This document shows positions 8,552-16,253 of a DNA stretch of 64,000 bases, one piece after another; position 1 is the stretch's first letter, and each line of letters opens with the position of its first letter. Both the position numbers and the translations under genes were made by a program. The DNA is from Leeuwenhoekiella sp044542075 (GTDB taxonomy: Bacteria; Bacteroidota; Bacteroidia; Flavobacteriales; Flavobacteriaceae): the NCBI RefSeq assembly GCF_044542075.1, contig NZ_JBITTU010000002.1:62001-126000 (forward strand), in the 5' to 3' direction. Under the pieces are notes generated by a model. That model searched no databases, had not been told where the DNA came from, and was given only the letters and a program-made list of their open reading frames with translations.

Positions 8552-8734
8552 ATGGCAAAGAAAGGCAATAGAGTACAGGTAATTTTAGAGTGCACAGAGC
8601 ATAAAGCTTCTGGTAAACCAGGAACATCTCGTTATATTACCACTAAGAACAAAAAGAATACCCCAGATAGAATGGAATTAAAAAAATTCAATTCTATTTT
8701 GAATAAAATGACTGTTCACAAAGAAATAAAATAA
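8552..8734 (+). CDS. rpmG: 50S ribosomal protein L33
   Basis: Large-subunit ribosomal protein of 60 residues. The sequence GNRVQVILECTEHK followed by SRYITTKNKKNTPDR is characteristic. Only one of the four zinc cysteines is present (C14), so this is the zinc-independent type. Second gene of the operon, 23 bases after rpmB. Confidence 0.97.
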   Translation: MAKKGNRVQVILECTEHKASGKPGTSRYITTKNKKNTPDRMELKKFNSILNKMTVHKEIK

Positions 8735-8737
8735 GAC

Positions 8738-8890
8738 ATGGCAAAGAAATCAGTAGCAACATTACAGACAGGGTCTAAACGTTTGACCAAAGCCATTAAA
8801 ATGGTAAAATCTCCTAAGACTGGTGCTTACACTTTCGTAGAAGCTGTTATGGCTCCAGAATCTGTTGGTGAGTTTTTAGATAAAAAATAA
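8738..8890 (+). CDS. DUF4295 family small basic protein
   Basis: A 50-residue ORF (ATG at 8738, TAA at 8888-8890) starting MAKKSVATLQTGSKR and ending EFLDKK. It is the DUF4295 protein that in Bacteroidetes regularly follows rpmG and precedes ftsY. Lysine-rich at the N-terminus, it may associate with the ribosome, but its function is not established. It lies three bases after rpmG and ahead of a strong terminator, so it is the last cistron of the operon. Confidence 0.9.
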   Translation: MAKKSVATLQTGSKRLTKAIKMVKSPKTGAYTFVEAVMAPESVGEFLDKK

Positions 8891-8910
8891 TATCTTTAAA
8901 AGATATATTC

Positions 8911-8943
8911 AAAGCCGTTACGCTCTGCGTGACGGCTTTTTGT
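8911..8943 (+). terminator. Rho-independent terminator of the rpmB operon
   Basis: 13-bp GC-rich stem, 8911-8923 with 8927-8939 (AAAGCCGTTACGC and partner, one G-T wobble), loop TCT, followed by a T-rich tract. Confidence 0.85.
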
Positions 8944-8983
8944 ATTTTTAATATTTGAGGTTTATAAATAGTCTTAAAGAGAA

Positions 8984-8991
8984 TACCTTTG
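8984..8991 (+). promoter_or_regulatory. -7 element (TACCTTTG) for ftsY
   Basis: Exact TAnnTTTG match 28 bases before the ftsY ATG. No -33 TTTG at the normal spacing. Confidence 0.5.
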
Positions 8992-9019
8992 TAGTGCTAA
9001 CAAATGCATCCTGAATACG

Positions 9020-9973
9020 ATGAGTTTTTTAAAGAAAATATTTTCCAAAGAAAAAAAAGAAACTTTAGACAAAGGTCTGGAGAAAACCAATACTAATTTT
9101 TTAAGCAAACTAGGTAAAGCTGTTGCCGGTAAAAATAAGGTTGATGATGACGTTTTAGATAATCTTGAAGATGTGCTGGTTTCTAGTGATGTGGGTGTTG
9201 CTACGACGATTAAAATTATAAATCGTATCGAAGCTCGTGTATCTAGAGATAAATATTTAGGCACCGAGGAGTTAAACGCTATCTTAAGAGAAGAGATTGC
9301 TGGGTTAATGAGTGAGACAAATAGTGGTGATGCTACAGACTTCTCAGTTCCTGCAAAAAAACCTTATGTTATTATGGTAGTAGGCGTTAACGGCGTAGGC
9401 AAAACCACGACAATAGGGAAGCTTGCATACCAGTTTAAGAAAAAAGGCTTGAAGGTGGTCTTAGGTGCCGGCGATACCTTTAGAGCAGCTGCAATTGATC
9501 AACTTCAAATTTGGGCAGATCGTGTAGATGTACCTATAGTTAAGCAACAAATGGGTAGTGATCCTGCTTCAGTAGCTTTTGATACCGTGCAAAGTGCTGT
9601 GAAAATGGATGCTGATGTTGTTATTATAGATACAGCCGGTCGTTTGCACAACAAAGTTAATTTAATGAATGAATTAACAAAAGTTAAGCGGGTTATGCAA
9701 AAAGTGATTGATGATGCTCCAGATGAAGTATTATTGGTTTTAGATGGTTCTACCGGTCAGAATGCTTTTGAACAGGCTAAGCAGTTTACAGCAGCTACAG
9801 AGGTTACTGCACTTGCAGTTACTAAATTAGACGGAACAGCGAAAGGGGGAGTTGTTATCGGGATAAGTGATCAATTTCAGATTCCGGTAAAATATATTGG
9901 TGTAGGAGAAGGTATTGAAGATTTACAGGTTTTTAATAAAATTGAATTTGTAGATTCGTTTTTTAGAGTTTAA
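9020..9973 (+). CDS. ftsY: Signal recognition particle receptor FtsY
   Basis: GTPase that docks the SRP-ribosome complex at the inner membrane for co-translational insertion. The 317-residue protein has only a short charged N-terminal segment (no long acidic A domain, as usual in Bacteroidetes). An N helical bundle at about 15-100 is followed by the G domain: P-loop GVNGVGKTTT near 122-131, DTFRAAAIDQL, DTAGR, and TKLDGTAKGG near 273-282. It has its own -7 element and is followed by a hairpin terminator, so it is probably monocistronic. Confidence 0.96.
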   Translation: MSFLKKIFSKEKKETLDKGLEKTNTNFLSKLGKAVAGKNKVDDDVLDNLEDVLVSSDVGVATTIKIINRIEARVSRDKYLGTEELNAILREEIAGLMSETNSGDATDFSVPAKKPYVIMVVGVNGVGKTTTIGKLAYQFKKKGLKVVLGAGDTFRAAAIDQLQIWADRVDVPIVKQQMGSDPASVAFDTVQSAVKMDADVVIIDTAGRLHNKVNLMNELTKVKRVMQKVIDDAPDEVLLVLDGSTGQNAFEQAKQFTAATEVTALAVTKLDGTAKGGVVIGISDQFQIPVKYIGVGEGIEDLQVFNKIEFVDSFFRV

Positions 9974-9998
9974 AATTTAAAGTACTCTTATAATATTT

Positions 9999-10033
9999 AA
10001 AAGGCATCCACATTTGTGAGATGCCTTTTTGTA
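9999..10033 (+). terminator. Rho-independent terminator after ftsY
   Basis: Stem AAAAGGCATC (9999-10008) with GATGCCTTTT (10020-10029); inner CAC/GTG pairs with one bulged base close the loop; T-rich tail follows. Confidence 0.75.
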
Positions 10034-10058
10034 TTTTAGTTGAAAATTGAAAATTTAT

Positions 10059-11705
10059 ATGAAAAGAATACTACTTCTAATAGCACTTTGCGCAATAATC
10101 TCGTGTAAAGAAAATACAATTGCCACTGTTTCTGTTACAACCGTAGAGACTGTCACTGACACAACTGTTAAAGAACGCGAATTTGCGGTTTTAGATTCTA
10201 GAGTTTTGAATTTTGATAAACTTTGGGAGCCTTTCAACGAAGACTTAGCTCAATTTACTGATGCGGATTATGCCAGAGTAAAAATGTTAGCTTTTGAAAG
10301 AACAATACCTGAAATTCAGCGAGCTATAGTAGATGGCAAATTGAGTTATGAAGATTTGGTTTTATTTTATTTAAGCCGAATCAAAAAATACGATCGTAAT
10401 AATGACCTATCTTTAAATTCGGTTATCGCATTAAATCCTAATGTGGTTGCAGAGGCTAGAACGCTTGATTTACAGGAAAAGCTTTTGGTAGATATGTATT
10501 CTATTCACGGAATGCCAATTTTGTTGAAAGATAATATCAATGCATCGGGAATGCCCACTACAGCCGGAGCAGTTGTTTTTGAAAATAACAACGCTGAAGA
10601 TGCCTTCATAACCAAACAACTTAAAGCAAACGGAGCGCTTATTTTAGGAAAGGCAAACTTAAGTGAATGGGCGTATTTCTTTTGTAACGATTGCCCAAGT
10701 GGGTATTCGGCTATTGGTGGCCAAACCTTAAACCCTTACGGCCGGAAAATTCATGATACCGGTGGTTCAAGCTCTGGGAGTGGGGTTTCTATGGCGGCAA
10801 ACTTTGCGGTAGCTGCAGTAGGTTCAGAAACCAGTGGCTCTATACTTTCACCTTCCAGTTCAAATTCGGTTGTAGGTTTAAAACCTACGATTGGCTTGCT
10901 TTCTCGTGGCGGAATCGTTCCTATATCCAGTACGCTAGACACTCCCGGGCCGATGACACGCTCGGTTATTGATAATGCAATTTTGCTTCAGGCGATGACA
11001 GGTATTGATGCTAAAGATGCTAAAGCAGTTTCTTTAAAGGCTCCAAAAACGGATTATGTTTCGGTATTAAAAAATCTCAATCCTTCTGAATTTTTAAAAG
11101 GAAAGCGTTTAGGTTATTATAAAAGTTATGAAGATACGTTGTACGTTCAGGCAGTAAATGTTTTAAAAGATGCTGGTGCCACTTTAATTGAACTTCAACG
11201 CCCGGATATTGATTTACCACAGTTTTTAAGGGTATTAAATCTCGACATGCAAAAAGATTTACCGGATTATATTTCTCAATACGGAGCGAAAACTCTTGCT
11301 GTAAAAGATTTGAACGATATTACCGCGTATAACAAAGAAGATTCTCTAGTTCGTATGCCGTACGGTCAAGGACTACTTTACGGAGTACTTGCCGATTCTG
11401 CTTCTGCTGAAGAATTTACGGCGATTAAAGATACTTTAGAACGCAACGGAAGACGGTTTTTTGACGAATCTATTAACGCAAATAATCTCGATGCGGTACT
11501 ATCTATAAATAACTATATGGCTGGTTTTGCTGCCGTGGCGAAGTATCCTGCTATTACAGTTCCTATGGGGTATAAAGAGACCCATCAGCCAATGGGACTT
11601 ACTTTTATTGCACCCACCTTATCAGAAGCAAAACTTCTGGAACTGGCGTATGCTTATGAGACCATTTCTAAAATGAGAAAGACTCCTATTGATTATGAGG
11701 AATAA
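10059..11705 (+). CDS. Lipoprotein amidase (amidase signature family)
   Basis: Predicted amidase hydrolysing C-N amide bonds, carried on the outside of a membrane as a lipoprotein. From the ATG at 10059 it has 548 residues; the in-frame TTG at 10047 would only add four residues before the signal sequence. Lipobox IISC with acylated Cys at residue 16. The Ser-cisSer-Lys triad of the family is visible: Lys157 in LLKDN, the Gly/Ser loop GGSSSGSG at about 235-242, and the nucleophile Ser near 261 in ETSGSI. Substrate unknown; bacterial relatives are often annotated as peptide amidases. A terminator upstream and a tightly spaced lipoprotein gene downstream suggest a two-gene transcript. Confidence 0.87.
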   Translation: MKRILLLIALCAIISCKENTIATVSVTTVETVTDTTVKEREFAVLDSRVLNFDKLWEPFNEDLAQFTDADYARVKMLAFERTIPEIQRAIVDGKLSYEDLVLFYLSRIKKYDRNNDLSLNSVIALNPNVVAEARTLDLQEKLLVDMYSIHGMPILLKDNINASGMPTTAGAVVFENNNAEDAFITKQLKANGALILGKANLSEWAYFFCNDCPSGYSAIGGQTLNPYGRKIHDTGGSSSGSGVSMAANFAVAAVGSETSGSILSPSSSNSVVGLKPTIGLLSRGGIVPISSTLDTPGPMTRSVIDNAILLQAMTGIDAKDAKAVSLKAPKTDYVSVLKNLNPSEFLKGKRLGYYKSYEDTLYVQAVNVLKDAGATLIELQRPDIDLPQFLRVLNLDMQKDLPDYISQYGAKTLAVKDLNDITAYNKEDSLVRMPYGQGLLYGVLADSASAEEFTAIKDTLERNGRRFFDESINANNLDAVLSINNYMAGFAAVAKYPAITVPMGYKETHQPMGLTFIAPTLSEAKLLELAYAYETISKMRKTPIDYEE

Positions 11706-11712
11706 GAAAAAT

Positions 11713-12681
11713 ATGTATTTGAAAAATTTAAAATTTTGTTTAATAGTATTTATAATTTTTTTAAGTGTTGTAAGCTGCTCCAGAAGTGATGATGGTAAAA
11801 CAGATTTGGATATATATTACAAGGTAATGATTCAGCGAGATGGGAGCGGATATTTTATTGGAGATAATAAATCGAAAGTTTTTAAGGAATTTAGGATTAA
11901 AAATAATTTCAGTACTTCATATAAATTTCCAGAAAGTGATAAAGTTTTATTTTATAGAACTGATAAAGAAGGCGGGAAATTATATTCTTTTATGGTTGAT
12001 TTGAATCAGATTTACAATAGCGAAGATTTAGAATTTGACTTTGAAGAGAATTTAGTTATAACAGATTTACCAAGTTCCAGCTTCTACTTAGAAATTTTAG
12101 ATGCTACAAATTTCTTTTTTATTGTGAATAATGAATATGATGTTAAGTTTTTGAAATATTCTAACAATAAACTTATAGAAACCAAAAATCTAAGTAAGTC
12201 ATTTGCTTTATATGATCTAAAGGATTATTCGAGCTATATTTTTTTAAATGAAACATCTGAATTAGTCTTCATTGAAGAAAAGCTAAGTTATAATCAAATT
12301 CTCAAAAAAATAAATATTAATACTTGGGAGGATAATTCAAAAGAAGTGACATATCCAGGTAAAATATTTAAATTTTTAGTAGTACCCAATGGTTATTATA
12401 TATTAAGTTCAATTGAAAGAGGACATATTCCTTATGTTTATTTACTCAATTCAGAAGGAGATATACTAAATACTTATGATAAAGATTTTAATTATTTTCT
12501 AAGGATAATTAGTCGTCCTATTTTTTATGATCCAGTAGATAATCGTCTAGAGTTTATTGCTTTAGGAGACGGAATTAAGGCGCAAGGATTTTTTGATATG
12601 AATAATTTTGAGATTTTTCAAAACAGCATAAGTGGTAATATGCGTTTAGATACCGGAGTGGTTTACTATTTTCATCCATAA
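11713..12681 (+). CDS. AT-rich lipoprotein of unknown function
   Basis: Not recognised. The product (322 residues from the ATG at 11713) begins with a hydrophobic stretch ending VVSCSRSDD, a clear lipobox, so it should be a lipid-anchored cell-envelope protein. The body is rich in Tyr, Phe, Asn and Ile, with short repeated beta-strand-like stretches and no motif I can name; a beta-propeller fold is possible. ATG 11695 (six residues longer) would overlap the amidase stop at 11705 and is the alternative start. Base composition is visibly more AT-rich than that of the flanking genes (17 G/C in the 60 bases 12061-12120), hinting at a different history. Convergent with the next gene, with an 11-base gap. 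Confidence 0.65.
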   Translation: MYLKNLKFCLIVFIIFLSVVSCSRSDDGKTDLDIYYKVMIQRDGSGYFIGDNKSKVFKEFRIKNNFSTSYKFPESDKVLFYRTDKEGGKLYSFMVDLNQIYNSEDLEFDFEENLVITDLPSSSFYLEILDATNFFFIVNNEYDVKFLKYSNNKLIETKNLSKSFALYDLKDYSSYIFLNETSELVFIEEKLSYNQILKKININTWEDNSKEVTYPGKIFKFLVVPNGYYILSSIERGHIPYVYLLNSEGDILNTYDKDFNYFLRIISRPIFYDPVDNRLEFIALGDGIKAQGFFDMNNFEIFQNSISGNMRLDTGVVYYFHP

Positions 12682-12692
12682 ATTTTAATTCG

Positions 12693-13766
12693 CTAAAATA
12701 TTACCTTCAACTTTTCCCACAACTCATTATCATAAGAAGTTGGTCCCAGATCTTCCTCATCAGCTGCCGGCCCTTGTCTTACAATCACCATATTTTTACT
12801 GGGGATTACGTAGAGTTTTTTATCATTGGCGCCCAGCCCTGCAATAAGATCATTGGGAGCATTGGGAATTAATTTACCGGTGAAGGTCTGGGTAGAACCG
12901 GGAAGTTTATAACTCGATTTTCCGTTAAGCCACCAGAGATAGCCATAACTGGGATTGAGTTCTTGAGAGGTCGTGGTCATTTTTCGCCAATATTCGGTGT
13001 TTAAAATATTAGTGATATCCCAAGTGCCTTTATTTAAATTAAGTAACCCGAAACGCGCCATCCCTCGTGCTGTACTAAAATAGACATTGTTGTAGCCTAA
13101 AGTAATCCAGCGACCGTCTAATCCTATTTTATCTTTTAATTCGGTTTTAAAAAAGGAGTCAAACCCCGCGGGAGTTGCTGCGTCTAAAACCGGTTGTAGT
13201 AAGGTGTAATAGGCGTTATAATAATACCATTCGGTACCTGGTGCAGAACGATAATTGAGACAATTTGCTTCATAACAACCGGTGTCGCCTGTAGTAAAAT
13301 TACCACCAGATGTCATTGTAAGTTGGTTGCTTAAGGTAATTGCGTCTTCTTGTTCTGGTAGCATAGCAGTCCAGCCGCGCCCTAGATAATCAGTTGTTTT
13401 ATCTTGGAGATTGAGATGACCTTGCTGTTCGGCAATGCCTACGGTAAATGCAGTCAGTGTTTTTCCGGCAGAATTCCAGGGGAATAAATCTGTTGCTGCA
13501 CTTCCGTTGTAATAGGATTCAAAAGCAATTTTTCCATTTACAAGAATTATAAAAGCTTCTGTATTTGTTTGCGTAAGAAAAGTTTCTAATTCGGTGATTC
13601 CGGTGGTATTCCAACCTAAATTAACAGGATTTAAAGTTTTCCAGGATGAGCCGGTTAGGGGCGGAAAGTACAGGTTTTCTTCAGTTTCTGGCATATAAAT
13701 GTTATCTGTGTCTGAAGAACACGACCAAAGCAACAAAAGTCCTAATAAAGCGACTATAAATTTCAT
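12693..13766 (-). CDS. Serine hydrolase, beta-lactamase class C/esterase-like lipoprotein
   Basis: 357-residue exported serine hydrolase of the beta-lactamase/penicillin-binding-protein-like superfamily (Pfam Beta-lactamase). Lipobox with Cys16 (LLLWSCSS). The catalytic SxxK is Ser99-Ala-Gly-Lys102; the YxN box is Y182-Y-N184 in EWYYYNAYY. Bacteroidetes members are mostly esterases, D-aminopeptidases or of unknown role, and resistance activity should not be assumed. It shares an 85-base divergent intergenic region with rimO. Confidence 0.85.
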   Translation of the reverse strand: MKFIVALLGLLLLWSCSSDTDNIYMPETEENLYFPPLTGSSWKTLNPVNLGWNTTGITELETFLTQTNTEAFIILVNGKIAFESYYNGSAATDLFPWNSAGKTLTAFTVGIAEQQGHLNLQDKTTDYLGRGWTAMLPEQEDAITLSNQLTMTSGGNFTTGDTGCYEANCLNYRSAPGTEWYYYNAYYTLLQPVLDAATPAGFDSFFKTELKDKIGLDGRWITLGYNNVYFSTARGMARFGLLNLNKGTWDITNILNTEYWRKMTTTSQELNPSYGYLWWLNGKSSYKLPGSTQTFTGKLIPNAPNDLIAGLGANDKKLYVIPSKNMVIVRQGPAADEEDLGPTSYDNELWEKLKVIF

Positions 13767-13822
13767 AAATCAACAGAATTTAAGATTAGATCAATTTAAG
13801 ACTAAAAAGGTTTAAAATATCT

Positions 13823-13830
13823 TATCTTTG
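13823..13830 (+). promoter_or_regulatory. -7 element (TATCTTTG) for rimO
   Basis: Exact TAnnTTTG match 21 bases before the rimO ATG at 13852. The TTG inside it (13828-13830) is in frame with rimO and can mislead gene callers into an upstream start. Confidence 0.6.
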
Positions 13831-13851
13831 CGCCCCGAAATAAATAACCTT

Positions 13852-15159
13852 ATGCGTACTAAAACCCTAAAGAAGAACAAAATAAACGTAGTAACCCTGG
13901 GCTGCTCTAAAAACGTTTATGATAGTGAAGTGTTGATGGGACAACTGCGAGCTAACAATAAGGAAGTAGTACACGAGGAGGAGGGCAATGTTGTGGTTAT
14001 CAACACCTGTGGGTTTATTGCAAATGCAAAAGAAGAGTCTGTAAATACTATCTTAGAGTATGTACAGAAAAAGGAAGACGGTATTGTTGACAAAGTTTTT
14101 GTGACGGGATGTTTATCTGAACGCTACAAACCAGACTTGCAAAAGGAAATCCCGAATGTAGATCAATATTTTGGAACCACAGAACTTCCGGGTCTTCTAA
14201 AAGCTTTAGGTGCAGACTATAAGCACGAATTAATAGGAGAACGTTTAACTACGACTCCAAAAAATTATGCCTATTTAAAAATTGCTGAAGGTTGTGACAG
14301 ACCGTGCTCATTTTGTGCAATCCCGTTGATGCGTGGTGGTCATAAAAGTACACCTATAGAAAATCTGGTTATAGAAGCTGAAAAGCTAGCTGCAAAAGGA
14401 ATTAAAGAGCTAATCTTAATCGCTCAGGATTTAACCTATTACGGGCTTGATCTATACAAGGAACGCGCTTTAGCAAAATTGCTTCGTGAGCTAGTAAAGG
14501 TTGAGGGTATTGAATGGATACGTCTGCATTACGCATTTCCTACCGGTTTCCCGGAAGATGTGCTTGACGTTATGAATGAAGAACCTAAAGTTTGTAATTA
14601 TATAGATATACCATTACAGCACATTTCGACCAAATTATTGAAGTCTATGCGCCGCGGTACAACGTATGAAAAGACTAACGCGCTTCTCAAAACCTTTAGA
14701 GAGAAAGTGCCACAAATGACCATTAGAACAACGTTAATCGTAGGTTATCCTGGAGAAACACAAGAAGATTTTGAATTATTACGCGACTGGGTTAAAGAAA
14801 TGCGTTTTGAGCGCTTAGGTTGTTTTACCTATTCTCACGAAGAAAATACACACGCGTATAATCTGGAAGATGATGTGCCAGAGGAGGTGAAGATGGAGCG
14901 TGCTAATGAGATTATGGCATTGCAATCGCAAATTAGCTGGGAACTTAATCAGCAGAAAATAGGGCAGGAGTACCGTATTGTGATCGATCGCAAAGAAGGA
15001 AATTATTTTGTAGGTCGTACTGAGTTTGATTCGCCAGATGTAGATAATGAGGTTTTAATTGATGCGACAGCACATTATTTAAAAACGGGTGAGTATGCCT
15101 GGGTTAAGATTACTGAAGCAGAAGATTTTGATTTGTACGCAGAGCCCGTATTTAAATAG
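13852..15159 (+). CDS. rimO: Ribosomal protein S12 methylthiotransferase RimO
   Basis: Radical SAM enzyme that adds a methylthio group to the conserved aspartate of ribosomal protein S12. 435 residues from ATG 13852, the usual family length. An N-terminal UPF0004 domain carries the auxiliary cluster cysteines (TLGCSKN, NTCGF, TGCLSE); the radical SAM motif CxxxCxxC is in EGCDRPCSFCAIP; a C-terminal TRAM domain follows at about 370-435. The start was moved from the TTG at 13828, which lies within the promoter element. Convergent with the gene at 15187. Confidence 0.95.
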   Translation: MRTKTLKKNKINVVTLGCSKNVYDSEVLMGQLRANNKEVVHEEEGNVVVINTCGFIANAKEESVNTILEYVQKKEDGIVDKVFVTGCLSERYKPDLQKEIPNVDQYFGTTELPGLLKALGADYKHELIGERLTTTPKNYAYLKIAEGCDRPCSFCAIPLMRGGHKSTPIENLVIEAEKLAAKGIKELILIAQDLTYYGLDLYKERALAKLLRELVKVEGIEWIRLHYAFPTGFPEDVLDVMNEEPKVCNYIDIPLQHISTKLLKSMRRGTTYEKTNALLKTFREKVPQMTIRTTLIVGYPGETQEDFELLRDWVKEMRFERLGCFTYSHEENTHAYNLEDDVPEEVKMERANEIMALQSQISWELNQQKIGQEYRIVIDRKEGNYFVGRTEFDSPDVDNEVLIDATAHYLKTGEYAWVKITEAEDFDLYAEPVFK

Positions 15160-15186
15160 TTAGAAGATAAAGGGCCCAATCATTTT

Positions 15187-16185
15187 TTACAATTTATAAT
15201 CTAGCGGAAGCAGAAAAGCTAATCTTCGTTCAGACATAACTCCGCCCATAGTTATAGCTGTAGCAGGTGAATGATTACCAAAAGCATCAATTACAAAAGG
15301 CCTGTTAGTTTGAATAAAAGATTGCTCTTCATCATCATATAAAATAGTCAGCTTTTCTGCGAGAAGTTCTACAAACATCAAACCCTCTTCCTTTTTAAGT
15401 TTAAAACGAGAATATGGGGCGACTTCATAGCTTTTGTAGAAGATTTTAAATTTATTTTCGGTTAATCGTTCTTGCGATAAAGATCTCATAAAATGTAAGG
15501 TAGATCCTGAATAGGAGGCTGCTCTATTCTTTAAATATTTGCTTCTCGTTCGGTTTTTCAATTCCTTATAAAAAGTAAATCCTTCGGAATATACTAGAGT
15601 TACATATTGAATTCCGGAAGTAAGACTTTGCTCATAATCTACAGAGAAATCGGTTAATGTGTATTGCACGGTGTACCCTAAATAGTTATTTCTGATAATT
15701 AAGGGGGTATTAGACCAGGCAGTCAATTGCATATTCGATTTGCTGTAATGCAATCGTATAACATCTTCATTAAGTATTTTGCATTGAAGCGCTTCTGGAG
15801 AATTACCTAAAAATTCCTTTCTAAATACATTGAGTTTTCGTTTACGAGACCAGTCATCATTTTCCAAATAAACAGCATCAAGTTGTTCTGTATTCTCAAT
15901 TAAATAAATAGCAGGAATTCTTCCATTTGTATTAAAATAATCAGATACATAAACAGGTGCATAACCTATCATACTAATCACTAACGGACTTTTTATGCCT
16001 GCTTCAATAGTAAGAGTGAAATGACCTTCTTTGTTTGTAATAGTGCCTATTGTAGTACCGTCAAAGTAGATTGAAACCGCTTCCAGAGCAGTGGAGTCTT
16101 TTGCGCTATAGACAGAGCCACTTAATCTCGATTGACTAAAACCAGTAATTGAAACAAGTAGGACTAAAAACCAAAAAACCTTCAT
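15187..16185 (-). CDS. Secreted CarboxypepD_reg-like domain protein
   Basis: Exported 332-residue protein of unknown role. Signal peptide at 1-18 (WFLVLLVSITGFSQ). Residues 20-100 are a carboxypeptidase regulatory-like domain (LSGSVYSAKDSTALEAVSI ... ISMIGYAPVYVSDY), as in the gene at 5052-6002, which it resembles in design but not closely in the rest. The C-terminal 230 residues have no domain I recognise. The start is set at ATG 16185; a TTG lies one codon upstream. A strong hairpin ends six bases before the start codon (see 16192-16231), so expression may be controlled there. It lies last in the minus-strand M14-MscS-M16 block. Confidence 0.75.
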   Translation of the reverse strand: MKVFWFLVLLVSITGFSQSRLSGSVYSAKDSTALEAVSIYFDGTTIGTITNKEGHFTLTIEAGIKSPLVISMIGYAPVYVSDYFNTNGRIPAIYLIENTEQLDAVYLENDDWSRKRKLNVFRKEFLGNSPEALQCKILNEDVIRLHYSKSNMQLTAWSNTPLIIRNNYLGYTVQYTLTDFSVDYEQSLTSGIQYVTLVYSEGFTFYKELKNRTRSKYLKNRAASYSGSTLHFMRSLSQERLTENKFKIFYKSYEVAPYSRFKLKKEEGLMFVELLAEKLTILYDDEEQSFIQTNRPFVIDAFGNHSPATAITMGGVMSERRLAFLLPLDYKL

Positions 16186-16191
16186 CAAATA

Positions 16192-16231
16192 AAAACTATT
16201 ATTATAGTTATAAAACTACAATAATAGTTTT
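16192..16231 (-). terminator. Long hairpin between the M16 peptidase and CarboxypepD_reg-like genes
   Basis: Perfect 12-bp arms (16192-16203 and 16220-16231, AAAACTATTATT and complement), plus an inner 5-bp stem TAGTT/AACTA (16205-16209 with 16214-16218) around a 4-base loop. On the minus strand the T-rich arm TTTT(T) comes last, like a terminator for the M16 gene, but it abuts the next start codon, so it may act as an attenuator or translation block. Confidence 0.6.
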
Positions 16232-16253
16232 CAAAAGTATATGTTTAATAAAA

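Noticed and set aside
12693..13766. Antibiotic-resistance beta-lactamase
   Set aside because: SxxK and YxN are common to esterases and peptidases of this superfamily; nothing in context supports resistance.
13828..13851. TTG-initiated extension of RimO
   Set aside because: The TTG is part of the TATCTTTG promoter element and the added residues have no family support.
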